Shown: positions 1 to 12,136 of the stretch, in pieces
How positions within the stretch are numbered: position 1 is the first letter of the stretch
Layout of the letters: the number at the start of each line of letters is the position of its first letter
Source: Eucommia ulmoides
Lineage: Eukaryota; Streptophyta; Magnoliopsida; Garryales; Eucommiaceae
Assembly: GCA_016647705.1 (NCBI GenBank)
Contig: CM028339.1
Location: 20,758,803 to 20,822,802 of the forward strand
Direction of reading: 5' to 3'
Length of the DNA: 64,000 nucleotides
Made by a program: the position numbers and the translations under genes
Notes under the pieces: model-generated
What the model saw: the letters and a program-made list of their open reading frames with translations, nothing else
Databases searched by the model: none
What the model was told of the DNA's origin: nothing

Positions 1-1672
1 AAAATATTTTTGAAACAATTTCTTCAATCAATCTAATTACGTGCTCAATTACGTGCTACCCTTTTTTGTTTAAAATCTGATTTTAAATATCTCACTTTTC
101 TATCACTAGTTTTGGGATATTAATTGAGTTCTAATTTATCTGGGGTGATAGAAGCTCCGAGTGAGAAAAATCACTTGTTAATTTTTAATTAGTGAGTTGA
201 GTAACGGATTGAATACTGTTGGGAGTATTTAATCTATGGGTAGCTGGTTTCAGTCTCTTCCTGTAAAGAGATTGAAGTAGTAATTCTTCCTGAATTAAAT
301 TATTTTTTGAGAATTTTGTAATGGTTCAATTCTTACTAAGTAAAAGGATATTTGGAGTGTTTGTGAGGTTTTCATTCTTTAGCCTTAGTTTAAAAAGAAT
401 TAGGTTATTCTTGAACCTATAACAAGTAGAGGTTATTCCTAAGCCTGTGAAAAAGAATTTGTAAAGGTTGATTATGAGCCTATAAAAGAATCTTTGTGAG
501 AGTTTGGTTCCTACCTTTAAAGGGATCTCCAGTTTAGTAGGTACGACTCTCTGTAGGGCTCAGAGGACTGGATTAGCCAAGAGTAGCTTGGTGAACCAGT
601 ATAAATTTCTAGTGTGTTGCTATCTTTATGTTATTTATTTTATTGTTTGGTATACACCTAGTTGATTTTATATTTTCACTGTGATGTAAAGATAATAATT
701 AAACGAATCAAACGTGCGCTCACCAAGTAATGACTTATCATAGAGCATAAAATGCTGGAGGAGAAATTTGGACTACAGATATTACATCTTGAAAGCATTG
801 ATGACAACTAAACCAAAATACTGAAACTAACCGGTACTTAGCCTCTAAACCAAATCGGAAATGTCATATCTTGCCATTAATGTACCCATGTCAACCAATA
901 GGATCAAAACCAAATCAAGAAAGCAATTCCCCTAGGCTAAACAGTCCCTAAGAAAGATATTGAAGTGGCGTGTGCATTCATCCATGCACAAGCCCTTGAC
1001 CTATAAATAGGAGGCTCCTGTTTTCATTTTTTTCGAGTCTTAAAGACCTAGCTTCTCTCTCTATGCTTGAGCAATGGTCTCGGCTGCTAGGATTTTTTAG
1101 GTATGTGTCTTGAACATCCCTTGATCTTGTCTTAAATTTCATGTATTATACTTGTACATAGTATAATCATGTAGATATCATGCATTAATTTTATGTACAT
1201 AACCTAAATAACCAATAAATAACTAAAAAAATGTTAAATTTATGTTATACAAAACCAAACCATATTAAAATTGTTCAAAATCATGCCAAGAACATCAAAA
1301 ACATCCAAGATCATGTTAAGAACATGTGAGGAACCAAATCGTCTAACAACATGTTGAGAACATGTGAGGTTCCAAACAAAGCGTCTATCACACCATGAGT
1401 TGTGCATAGTCTCTATGATTCTTTCAATAACACTTTAAACCAAACTCTTATGATTGTTAACCTAACCATACAAACTGTTAATAAACTAATTTACTTTATG
1501 TTAAATGTCAAGATCATAGCCTGCCAGACTAGTGAACTGGAACCTATATATATGTGTATCTATTTACTACATCGATAACCCCTTGTGGCTAAAAACTCGG
1601 GATAAAGGGAAGGCCTCTATTCCTTCAAGGATATGTGTGATTCCTCTTCAGAAACCTTCATATTTTTCTTAG
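1..1672 (+). repeat. Left copy of long direct repeat, LTR-like
   Basis: It aligns over its whole length with about 6822-8597; shared blocks include CACTTGTTAATTTTTAATT-like text near 170 and AACTCGGGATAAAGGG near 1595. The first roughly 700 bases also match, in reverse, the SIRE-type solo LTRs at 21890-25845 and 30117-32227. The last 900 bases have no match in those solo LTRs and contain a TATA-like signal at 1002-1011. The simplest reading is the 3' part of a 5' LTR, but the extra 900 bases could be a second element that was duplicated together with the LTR. Confidence 0.65.
1002..1011 (+). promoter_or_regulatory. TATA-box-like signal in LTR
   Basis: TATAAATAG followed by GAGGCTCC and, about 60 bases later, a pyrimidine-rich CTTCTCTCTCTATGC stretch. 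The same arrangement recurs in the other repeat copy at 7935-7944, so it is a conserved part of the repeat. It probably marks an LTR transcription start; there is no expression evidence. Confidence 0.5.
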
Positions 1673-2990
1673 TTACTCGGGATAAAGGGAGGGCCTCAAT
1701 TTGGTACTACTGTTAATTCTAGTTCTTCTAATAGTCATTGTTCGGATCGTGAGACTGATATAATTTGCAATCATGAGAATACAGATAAGGCTATTGAGCT
1801 GCTTATTGCTCTTACATATGTTTTTGGAAAAGAGAATTCTAAACTAGAGCAAACAATTGAAAGTCTTGAAAATAAGAAATTTAGTACTGTGAAATCTCTC
1901 AAGAAAAACAAAATTGGACAAATATTTTGAAACTGTTGAGTTTAAAAATGCTTTATCTAAAATTAATAAGTTGTGTGAGAAAATTGAGTCTCTTGAGGAT
2001 GAGACTGAGGTTTTGAAAAATGATTTCTATGATCTTCAACATAATGAATTTAAAAGGAAACATCTTGAAACCTTGAATGATGCCTTGAGTATTGAATTCG
2101 ACAATACAAGGTCTAAGCTTGATAGAGCTAGTGTGAAAATTCATTCTATTGAAAATGAGTGTTAAATTCTTAAGAATGATTTTGATTTTATGCATAAAAA
2201 AAAATTTGGTCTACAGGTAAACGTTAGCACCAATGAACGGTTATTTGAGAAGACTCAAAAGGAGCTTAAAGAAGCAATGGATAAATTCAAGGATGTTGAG
2301 AGTACTAAATCTATTGAAAAATCAATAGTTACTAAACCTGTTTCTCAAAATCTTAAACAATATCATGCTCCCATACGAAACACTGACTATTAAAAGAGGC
2401 ATGCTAATAGTATTAAGTGTTTTTATTGTTATAAATTTGGTCATTATGAAAACTCTTGTTACTTATTACATGGTTACCCTGTCAGATCCAGAAACAATTA
2501 GATACCAAAAAGAGAAAATTTTGTTGCAGGTACCAATCAGAGATTTAGACAAAGGTACAATGAATACTACGTGTTGACAAGGACATTTGAACAGACAAGA
2601 AGGTACAATGAATATGCCCTGCCAAAGAAGGAACAAAGGTTCAATGTACCAAATAAGAAGAATCAGCACGTGCCAAATAAAATAGTACAGAAGCAACAAG
2701 CCCAATATGTGAGAGCTGACAAAGCCTATCCACAACAAACGAAAAGATAACAGTACAAGAAAAAGTTATACCAAAGCTGCCTAAAGCACCAAACAAAGGC
2801 AAATAAGTTCTTACTAAATCAGTTCAAAAAATTGCCATTCCTAAGAAAGGGGAAATTAAGGAGAAAAATCAAGTATTTGTGAAGTCAAAGGATTCCAAGT
2901 CAAAGATTAGTAATCCATCAAAGGTACACACACCACTTTCTCCCAAAGATAATTCAGGTGTCAAAAAACTTTAAGTTTAAGTTTATTAAT
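1673..2990 (+). mobile_element. Copia (SIRE-like) gag remains
   Basis: The translation is rich in Lys, Glu, Leu and Asn and is predicted as coiled coil: FKNALSKINKLCEKIESLED and neighbouring heptads at about 1914-2165. Downstream, at 2418-2459, is a CX2CX4HX4C zinc knuckle (CFYCYKFGHYENSC), the nucleic-acid binding module of retrotransposon Gag. This order, long coiled coil then one CCHC knuckle, is known from the C-terminal half of SIRE-type Gag. No Gag N-terminal domain is recognised. It is a fossil with several breaks. Confidence 0.65.
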
Positions 2991-3600
2991 TTTGTTAGGG
3001 AGACTGAATCTGTTCATTTTGAAATTTAGATGTTTATGATACATGTGTGCGTGTGTGTGTGAGCGTGTGTTTAAATGTGTGAGTAATTAAATTTTTATAA
3101 AATATATGTGGATTAAAATAAGAGGTAAAAAATTGAGCTAAGTTGATCAAATTAGGGTTTAAATGCACAAAAAATCAAACAACTCGAAATGAGCAGTCGA
3201 TTCATGAGTCGACCGACAGTAGCACGTTAGAATACAGAGAGACACGTTGCATTCATCTGTCGACTGCCTCTAAGATGACAGTCGACGGACCATTACGAGA
3301 TATAAATACCCATCACTTGTTCATTTCATTTCGTCCAAAACTAAAACCCATTTTCCTCCAAAACCCTTCATCTCCCAAGTTCATTCAAGCATAAACTTCA
3401 CGAAATCAGTTCATTTCGGCTTTGATTAGAAGATTTTTGGGTTGAATCTAAAGGTCTAAGGCTTGGATCTGAGATTTGGAGACTCATTACTCGCGAAAAA
3501 AAAGTTGGTTCTCTCTGATTTCCAGGGTTTCGGTTGGTTCTCTGTTTAGGCTTAATCTCTTGAGTTATTTTTGTGGATTTGTTTTAAATTTGTGGAGAAA
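2991..3600 (+). promoter_or_regulatory. Putative internal promoter and leader with GTCGAC palindromes
   Basis: This non-coding stretch begins with a GT-rich run (3040-3075). It then has GTCGA-containing motifs at about 3190-3215 and 3255-3290, and a TATA-like box TATAAATACC at 3301-3310. A CA/CT-rich leader follows, leading to the ATG at 3601 (context AAAATGCC). The arrangement suggests a separate promoter for the cargo protein rather than read-through from the LTR. This is inferred from sequence only. Confidence 0.4.
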
Positions 3601-4906
3601 ATGCCTAAAATCAAGAATCATGCTCAAAGGATTACGTTTGACAGTGAACTTTTTTGAAAGGAAGAGGATGAGAAAAAATATAATGAGGGGTTTGCCAACC
3701 GAAAGGTTTTAGGTTACAAACCTATAGATTTTGTTAGTTTGAAAGAGAAAAATATTGATTTTGAAGGATATTTTAGAAATTTGGGGTGGGTCAATTTTGT
3801 CACCCAAAGGAATGAGTGGATGCCGGTGTGTGTAAAAATGTTTTATAGTAATCTCACTTACAATAATATTGAAATTTCATCCTATGTTAAAGGAAAAGAA
3901 ATCCGGTTTAATAGGGGGTTATTATGTGATATTTTGGAAATACCTAGAAGATACCTAGTTCCGTACAATACCCTTCACTGGCTTTTGATAAATTTCAATA
4001 GAATGACAATTGTTAAGAAATTTGACTGAGATGGAGATAAAGTAGGATCATTATCACTTGAGCATCGATTCCTTCATTTGGTGCTAACCTATACAGTTAT
4101 GCCTAGAGGGAGAAGTCATGCTAATGTAAATGACTTTGACCTTTAATTGATGAATGAGATTGTTGAATGGAGAAAATTGGATCTAGCTCCTATCATGATG
4201 GACCACATAAAGTATCATGTTCAGAAATCCTCTGGGGTATTACCCTATGCTGATGCACTCCAAAGGTTGTTTTGATCACTTTCGAATTGAAATTGATAAT
4301 GATGAAGAAAATTTCGTGACAATTACACCCAGATGGATTAATGTGGGTAATGCTTCTTTAATTGGATATGAGTACAGAGGAAATAGATGGGTAAAGAAGA
4401 GGAATCAAAAAAGGCAAACAATGCAAGTTGTGGGCGAGGAAGACAATAATTAAGAAGAAATTAGCATACATCAGAAGATGGATTTTCTTCATGATCAGAT
4501 TGATGATCTGAGAGTACATGCGGATCTAATAGATGATCGGATGACTGGGTTAGAAAATAAAATGGTCCAAATGAATATAAACATGGAAGCTGGATTTGGG
4601 AAAATCACGGAGAATCGCGAACAAATGTTTCAGTTTATGCAGTCATCTCATCACGGATACCAGCAGCATTACAGTGCTCTACTACACTTTACAGGACATC
4701 CTATGTTTGGAGCACAGCAGTCCTATGGAGGACCAACTGCTGCAGGGCCATCTAGAGCAGGGTCATCTGGAGCAGGACCGTCAACGCCATTTCATCAGCA
4801 AATGACTCTAGGACCAATTGTTCAGCCAGGAGTTCAGTATCTTCAGCAGCCAGCTACTAGTCCGATGGGACTTTATTATCACTTTACTGAACAGAGCCCT
4901 CATTAG
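3601..4906 (+). mobile_element. Cargo ORF region, plant transposon-protein type (fossil)
   Basis: The region starts MPKIKNHAQRITFDSELF. It continues through a block reading EGYFRNLGWVNF...VKMFYSNLTYNN...SYVKGKEIRFNRGLLCDILEIP at about 3760-3960. This resembles the plant-restricted 'putative plant transposon protein' family found in non-autonomous LTR elements, where FYANL and VRG..I.....I...LG.P are recurrent motifs. The last part (4478-4906) has a predicted coiled coil (HDQIDDLRVHADLIDDRMTG) followed by a Gln/Ser/Pro/Gly-rich tail. The biochemical role of the family is unknown. The region carries a few breaks and is a fossil. The family name is from memory and needs a profile search. Confidence 0.55.
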
Positions 4907-5488
4907 ACTTTATCGTTTATTCTCTCTTTAAATTTGTTATTGAGACAAGTTTCACAGTAACTATTTCGGTCTGTAATAGCTAATTTAGGATTCTGGTGAA
5001 ACTTGACTTCTAGCATATGAATTTTGATGGATGAGCTAGACTTGATCTACTTAGTTAGATTTTTTATCCCAAATGATTATCCACGTGGTATTTGTTGAAA
5101 ATGATTTTAATGCATAAAGTTGATTTTATGGATCGATTCAATGTGTTTTTAAAGAGTTATATATTTAAATATTCTGATTTAATTACTTTAGGTTTATTCT
5201 TTCAAAGTATATTATTTGTTTGCCTAGAGTAGAGTTCTTATGCGTTCCCTTTTCCCCAATTTTTTTTGAGATGACAAAGGGGGAATATTAGTTGATGCTT
5301 TATTGAATATCTTAAGGGGGGGTTTATTTTTATATTTGTGCTTTGCTGATTATTTAATAAATATTTTCATTACTACGCTTAAATGAGTTATAAATCCCAT
5401 TCTCGGATTCAGGGGGAGTGTGGTTATATTATTGTTTTAAAGAAAATATCAAAGTTAATTGTCATCATCAAAAAGATGGAGATTTTTT
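4907..5488 (+). mobile_element. 3' untranslated region and purine tract of the SIRE-like element
   Basis: No coding signal. It contains GACAAAGGGGGAATA at about 5273 and CAGGGGGAGTG at about 5411, then TGTCATCATCAAAAAGATGG at about 5460, immediately before the right repeat. The text TCATCATCAAAAAG followed by GGAGATT is characteristic of the region upstream of SIRE-type 3' LTRs, where the polypurine tract primes plus-strand synthesis. Confidence 0.55.
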
Positions 5489-8400
5489 ATTCTAGGATTT
5501 TGATGGACAATTAAAGGTTGATGTTTTCGGTAGAATTAACGGTTTGATTAAGTGTTTCAGTTTATTAATTCCAAATGATGAATATATGATGACAAAGATG
5601 ATAAAGGATTAAGAGGTTCAAGAATTTGAAGAACCTAGGGAAAACAACTCAGGCTAAATTTCAACTCTTAATATCTCAATTAGGATCACACATGATACAA
5701 AAAGATTTTTAAATAATGTTTATAAATATGTGTGTTTTTTAGGATCCTAATTAGCTAAATTATTTTCTCTTATGTGTAATTGAAAAAAAAATATTAATAA
5801 TTGATTAAAATTGAATTTAAGTATTTAATGGAGCTAACCAGGTAAAGAAATAGATTAAAGGGGTGAAAGCGTCAATAAAAATGGATTAAAAACAAATTGA
5901 GATAAGTGTTCCAGCATCCATAAGTCCACAGGTAAGTCAAACGGAGTATAGAAGGAAAAGTTTTTGTATCTCTCAGTCAACAAGTTGGTCGACCTGTGCT
6001 TAAATATGAACTCTCTGTATCTATAAGTGGACAAAGCGATCGACTTATGATAAGAAATGCATCTCTTTGAATCTCTAAGTCAACAGATAGGTCGATCGAT
6101 GGGCACAGAATTCTTGGCTTGGCTACATCCTGAATCAATCAGTCGACAGGTGATCTTAGTCGGTCAACTTATGGCACTATTTCAGGGTATTATGGAATTC
6201 CGGATTTTATTTTGAGAGTAGACGTTATTAGCCATATTTTGGTTAGGATTCAAGAGATATTTTAGGGATTTAATGTTATTTGAGATATGCAACATATATT
6301 ATGATACCCCTATAGATTTGGTTCATTAAGTTTGAACATTTCTCAATTTGGTACATTTAATTCTTTCAATCCTATTTAATTGTGGTTGAGAAATATTTGA
6401 GGGACTTAATTGAGAAGTTTAAAAGCTATAATTAAGTGATTTGAACTAGAATAAAGTTTTAACGATATAAGGGGTCTATTAGAGCAATTAAGTCTCATAA
6501 CAAGTGGGAACTAGCCGTTAGAGAGCTTATTTTATTCCGATTTATATAGACCTACTTTTTTATATATGAAAAAGAGAGATTAAGAGTATTATACTAAGCT
6601 TTTGTAAGAGAAATCATATTGAGAATTGTGAGAGCTTTTCTAAGAGTTATTCTTGTGAATTATTTTTTGTGAATCATTACTGCTACCGAATCTGAAGTGA
6701 CATTGCTATAATTATTCTTTCGATGGATCCCGGGTGAGATCTTTCCAAATTACTTTCTATTTAGTATTGCTTCATTATATTTGGAATTTGATCTTTAGAA
6801 ATTGTTTTACGATTTTTTATTGAAAAATATTTTTAAAACAATTTCTTGAATCAATCTAATTACGTGCTACCCATTTTTGTTTAAAATCAAAATTTGAATA
6901 TCTAACTTTTCTATCACTAATTCTGGGATATTAATTGAGTTCTAATTTATTTAGGGTAATAGAAGCTTCGAATGAGAAAAATCACTTGTCAATTTTTAAT
7001 TGGTGAGTTGAGTGATGGATTGAATACTTTTGGGAGTATTTAATCTAAGGATAAATGGTTTCAATCTTTTCCTGTAAAGAGATTGAGGTAATAATTCTTC
7101 TTCAATTAAATTATTTTGTGAGAATTTTGTAACGGTTCAATCCTTACCGGGTAAAAGAATATTTTGAGTGTTTGTGAGGTTTTCATTCTTTAGCCTTAGT
7201 TTAAAAAAGAATTAGATTATTCTTGAGCCTGTAAAAAGTAGAGGTTATTCCTAAGCCTGTGAAAAGGAATTTGTAAAGGTTGATTCTGAGACTCTAAAAG
7301 AATCTTTGTGAAGATTTGATTCCTACCTTTAAAGGGATCTTGAGTTTATTGGGTGCGACTCTCTGTGGGGCTCGGAGGACTGGATTAGCCAAGAGTAACT
7401 TGGTGAACCAGTATAAATTTCTGGTGTACTGCTATCTTTATGTTATTTATTTTATTGTTTAGTATGCACCTAACTGATTTTTTATTTCCGCTGTGATATA
7501 AAGATAATAGTTAAACAAATTGAAAGTGTGCTCTCTAAGTAATGACTCATCATAGAGTATAAAATGATGGAGGAGAAATTGAGACTACATACATTGCATC
7601 TTGAAAACATTGATGACAACTAAATCGAAATAATGAAACTAACTGGTACTTGGCCCCTAAACCGAACCGAAAGTGTCACATCTTGCCATTAATGCACCCA
7701 TGTAAACTAATAGGATTTAAAGGATTGTAATGATTGGTAATGATTACCAGTCATTACCAAATCTAGTAAAAGATTTGGTAATCATTAGAAAATCTTTGAG
7801 AATTTTCTATTCCATTCCAAATTCATCCAAAGCTAAGCAAAACCAAATCAAGATAGCAATTCCCCTAGGCTAAACAGTCCCTAAGGAAGAAATTGAAGTG
7901 TCTTGTGCATTCATCCATGTGCAAGCCCTTGACCTATAAATAGGAGGCTTATGTTTTCATTTTTTTCAAGTCTTGAAGGCCTACCTTCTCTCTCTATGCT
8001 CAAGCAATGGTCTCGGCTGCTAGAATTTTCAAGGTATGTGTCTTGAGCATCCCTTGATATTGTCTTAAATTTCATGTATTATACTTTTACATTGTATAAT
8101 CAAGTAGATATCATGCATTAATTTCATGTACATAACCTAAATAACCAATAAATAACTAAAAAATGTTAAATTTATGATATACAAAACCAAACCATATTAA
8201 AATTGTTCAAAATCATGTCAAGAACATCAAGACCATCCAAGATCTTGTTAAGAACATGTGAGGAACCAAATCATCTGAGAACATGTGAGGATCCAAACAA
8301 AGCGTCTATCACACTATGAGTTGCGCATAGTCTTTATGATTCTTTCATTAACACTTTAAACCAAACTCTTATAACTGTTAACCTAACCATACAAATTGTT

Positions 8401-8597
8401 AATAAACTAATTTACTTTATGTAAAATGTCAAGATCATAGCCTGCTAGGCTAGTGAACTGGAACCTATATATATGTGTATCTATATACTACATCGACAAA
8501 CCCTTGTGGCTAAAAACTCGGGATAAAGGGAGAGCCTCTATTCCTTCATGGATATGTGTGATTCTTCTTCAGAAACCTTCATGTTTTTCTTAGTTAC
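5489..8597 (+). mobile_element. Right LTR-like copy of the SIRE-related element
   Basis: It starts with the SIRE-type LTR opening (TTCTAGGATTTTGATGGAC). Its first 2 kb match the solo LTRs at 21890-25845 and 30117-32227 in inverse orientation, including clusters of GTCGAC-like palindromes at about 5960-6175. From about 6822 it matches the left repeat copy to 8597, ending CATGTTTTTCTTAGTTAC. If all of it is LTR, the LTR is about 3.1 kb, long but within the range for the SIRE lineage. Confidence 0.6.
7718..7837. repeat. MITE-like hairpin insert in the right LTR copy
   Basis: About 120 bases are present here and absent at the matching place in the left copy (about 905-910). The insert contains a perfect 10-base stem TTACCAAATC / GATTTGGTAA around an 8-base loop. 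It also has GGTAATGA / TCATTACC, so it folds on itself. Short terminal similarity (GGATTGTAATG versus CCAAATTCATCC) is weak. Probably a small miniature transposon; superfamily not recognised. Confidence 0.35.
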
Positions 8598-8815
8598 AAG
8601 TTGGGTTGTCATAAATATATGGTATTTTCTTTCCTTTTTTAACTAAACAACTCAAAAACAAAACTAAACTAATGAGTTCGGTTAAGGTATTCTTGACAAA
8701 ATCAAAGAGATTGTGTATACATCGTGTTGTTATTAATGTCTTGTTTTAAAGATAAAATTAGCTAAAACTAATTTATAAGATTATATAAAGGAACTATGTC
8801 AGACCTGATCTTTTG
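8598..8815. other. Short spacer, nothing recognised
   Basis: AT-rich sequence following the repeat. No long open frame, RNA gene or repeat family recognised. Confidence 0.4.
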
Positions 8816-9620
8816 TTATTCACCAAAGTATGTAGGCAACCTCATACAAGTTCGGTAACGTTTAATAAAACAAAACTATATCCTTTAAACTTTATATAAA
8901 CGAACTACGTAAAACCCTAATTCCCATTGATATGAGATATGTAGGCAACCTATATAAGGTTTGGTCTCTTAAAAAAAAATTAAAAAAAATAATAATAAAA
9001 AATAAATAAATAAATAAAAAATCATTTCATTTAGTATAGCTTGTATATTTACGTTTCTGTTTATTATAAACTGCTATTGGATTGTCGCTGCCTAGAATAG
9101 GGTAGAATAGTTTAGTATTTACTGCTTTCAATATGTCAAGAAACACAAAAATATTTTTAGTTCTAATTGTAGTTGCGTAATAGATAATATTTGTTGCTTT
9201 AATCATGTCAAAATGCATAAAAAAAATAAAAAAATAAAGGAAGAAACTTTAAAAAGGAAATTGGTTTGTTAATGAAATTAAAAAAAAAATTACTCGGTTA
9301 ATGTTTAATAGTGAATATTTATTTAGACTAAACTACCGTTTATGAGCAGGTGTCTTGGGGTGTGTAAAACCTTTTCCGAGCATAACCGACCCCTGAACTT
9401 TAAGTATATATTTGGTACATAGACCTTATGAACTTAAAACACGGGTCATTTCAAAGTGAAAATGAATTTCTAAAACAACCAGTGACCTAGCACACTGTAT
9501 AACCCCATGCCTAGTGGCGACTCCGTTTTCAACCTAAAAAATCCCAACCCAAGAAGTTTTTCAAAACTGATGCCTAGAAAAGCCCTTAAAAACTATTTTC
9601 AAAATGAACGGACTTGGATG
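8816..9620 (+). mobile_element. Ogre/Tat-type LTR portion
   Basis: It contains phrases shared with the X-family LTRs further right and with Ogre/Tat LTRs in general: TATGTAGGCAACCTCATAC at about 8829, GGTGTCTTGGGGTGTG at about 9350, TTCCGAGCATAACCGACCCC at about 9374, and AGTGGCGACTCCGTTTTC at about 9514. Orientation is plus, matching X LTRs at 39741-43936. Only one LTR of this copy is seen, with no recognisable internal coding region. The stretch 9621-9719 holds nothing recognisable. Confidence 0.55.
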
Positions 9621-9719
9621 ACTTAGAGATGGAGGAATGAACCTTGTTTCCTTTTCTTCCTGATTCTCTACTTCTTCCGCTATCAAAATCTAGGGTGGGT
9701 CAACCAAGACCAATTGGCA

Positions 9720-11510
9720 TGGTATTTTTTAAATCAATTAAAATTTAAAATTTTCTTTCTACCACACCATTTGATTCAGGTGAGTATGGCAGAGTAGTCT
9801 CATGAATTATTCTCAAAGATTGAGCGAAAAGTGAGTAATTATTATTCACATATTCTTGGTCTCTACCACTTCTAATTCTCTTTATTTTTCTACCGAATTG
9901 ATTTTTAACTTCAAGAAGAAAATATATAAATTTTTGAAAAGTATCATTTTATTTTTAATAGATAAACACAAGTAAATCTTGAAAAATCATCAATGAAAGT
10001 GATAAAATATTTATTTACTCCACGAGTTAAAATTCCTTCTAATTCACAAATTTTAGTGTCAATTAATTCTAACCATTCGATATTTCTTTTTACATTTTGT
10101 GAAGTTGTTTACTTTTTTTTGTTTGACTACACACTTTGCATTTTTCAAAAAAAAAAAATTATTTGTCTTGGCAATAATCTTAAGGTACTCATAATTCCCA
10201 CATATTTACTATTAATATAACATAATCATGCATGCCAAAAATTCATATAAGTCAACATATAAAATGAACTCACTGAAATTTTACTATTCTCAATGCTCAG
10301 TTTAAACATACCATCACAAGCATATCCTTTGCCCCAAAATACCTATCTTTTTTGTTTTTTTTGGATAACACACTGACCAGACTCCGTGGTATGTTTGAAG
10401 CCAGTTTTATTGGGTAAAAAAATTGATATAATTTTTTTCCTCATGGACAGAGTATATAAAATATCTTTTAAATCAAACACATGTCCATAATTGAATTTAT
10501 GATCAACCTCACCACTCCCAAGTATCTTAGTTTTATTGCAATCGCCAAGCATTATTATTTTTTTCTTCCTCAAATGGAGTATATTTTTTAAACCAAAATT
10601 TATCATAGAAAACATGTCTATTAGAACCAGAGTCTACCCACCACTTTTCTACAAATTGAACCATCTTAAAATCTGTAATCATCTCCACAAGTGTCTCCTC
10701 GGTAACGTTAGCCTATAGAATAACTTTACAATTCCAAAATTTACAAACTTGAGCAATATGATTACTTTCGCCACAGACAAAACAACCGTCAAATTGATTT
10801 TTGTGATGGGGGTACTTTGTTCAAGTTCATGTTACTCATGTTGTGAGGTTTAGTAAAACGTTTCATATGTTTCTTTTTTGGCTTCAAATGAAATTTTTTT
10901 TAGGAGGATACTTTCTGGACAATTTATTATTACAAGAAATAAGATTTACCTTTACGATGGAATGATCACTGACTTAATATGTCATAAGATAAACTTAACC
11001 TCGGACTTTCTCTTCTACACATCCATTTATGATTAACATCTCTAGTGAAGTATCTTTTTTATTGTGACCCATGATTTTTTAAGCTCTCTCCATGAGTAAA
11101 TTATTCCGACCACAATAAGATTATCTCTAATCGTAATGCCTTCATATCTTACTTATTCTATGTTTATTTAAAAATTTTGAGTATTCTCCACAATGGACTT
11201 GTTATCTAGCAGTTGAAATCGAAAAAATCAGATTGCGACATATTTCTTTGGACTTGCTTTTTAAGTAATCATATTTTCATTGTAAGGCTTTCCAAATTTT
11301 CTTTGCAGTTTTATGAGTAGTAGCATAATAATAATAATAAAATTGATCCAAAAGGCAATTCGATAGATAAAAATGACAATTATACTTATCTTGTTTATGT
11401 TTTTTTACTTTCTCTTGCTGAGTGTACTTTTTCTTGTCAGTTATGTTATCGGTAGAAACTTTTATTGGATTCTACTTCATAAGAATGTAGGCAACTTTAA
11501 GAAAACTTAG

Positions 11511-11555
<45 letters not shown>

Positions 11556-12122
11556 TACATTGTTTTTCCATGTCTTGAAATAGACTCCCTTGAAGCCCAA
11601 AGGCTTGTTCAGCTCTCCGACACTTTTGTTTGGTTTCTCGATCATTAATTCCATTTGTGAATATCATTAAAATTGTTGGAGAAAATACAAATAATTAGTG
11701 TAAACTACAAACTAATAACGGACTGAGGCACAAAAATCTTGTTCTCTTTAAGGAGATTCAATCCCTCTACGGTTAGAAAAGCCTTGAGACACATACAACA
11801 TAATTTTTCATTGACTTCTTCCCTCCAAGATATAATAACCTGAATTAGTCGTTTCATTCATACTAACTTTGCACTAGTTGTAGAACCAAAAATTCCACCA
11901 CGAGAACACATATATTTTCCCAATATAAAGTATGTACGTATATGAAATATTAATGATTCACAAATCTTGTAGGAAGACCTATTTATAGGCACTCAAAACA
12001 CACAAGATTAAAGATAATAATCAATTAGGAAAATTAATAACTTTTGTTTTTGAAGATTTCATTGTTTATTTTTTTATAACTACCCAATTTACCCCCCTCT
12101 TGGGCAAATATATGGGCCAACA
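9720..12122 (-). mobile_element. Copia element A, partial (fossil)
   Basis: Read on the minus strand from right to left. A 449-bp LTR (11674-12122) is followed by gag starting near 11652 (a [10 protein letters not shown] block typical of Copia Gag N-termini) and a UBN2-type gag body around 11040-11400 (KIWKALQ, KSKEICRNL). Next come a CCHC knuckle at about 10748-10787 (CFVCGESNHIAQVCKF), a protease with DSG near 10640, a pre-integrase block at 10343-10615 (DLKDILYTLSMRKKIIS) and integrase core text at about 9750-10010. No second LTR is seen. A pure A run of about 40 bases lies at 11514-11553. Broken in several places; only the front half is represented. Confidence 0.75.
11674..12122 (-). repeat. 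LTR of Copia element A
   Basis: It begins TGTTGGAGAAAATAC and ends ATATGGGCCAACA on the plus strand, so it has TG...CA ends with the inverted repeat TGTTGG / CCAACA. On the minus strand it has a TATAAATAGG box near 11980. The gag ATG lies just downstream on the minus strand, identifying this as the 5' LTR. Confidence 0.7.
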
Positions 12123-12136
12123 TCTTTGTCTTTTCT

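Larger units (their letters stand above)
1..8597 (+). mobile_element. SIRE-related LTR element with cargo ORF (fossil)
   Basis: Two copies of a long direct repeat (1-1672 and about 6822-8597) bracket an internal region. The internal part holds gag remains (1673-2990), a plant-specific cargo protein region (about 3601-4906), and a 3' region with a purine-rich tract just before a sequence reading TTCTAGGATTTTGATGGAC, which is how SIRE-type LTRs begin. No reverse transcriptase, integrase or protease is visible, so it looks non-autonomous. The left LTR starts before the window. The coding parts carry several breaks, so it is a fossil. The family call rests on the LTR start, on the coiled-coil gag with one zinc knuckle, and on similarity to the two solo LTRs at 21890 and 30117. 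Confidence 0.7.

Noticed and set aside
11514-11553. Poly(A) tail of a LINE or processed gene copy
   Set aside because: It lies inside Copia A gag sequence with gag text on both sides and no target duplication seen. More likely a mononucleotide expansion.
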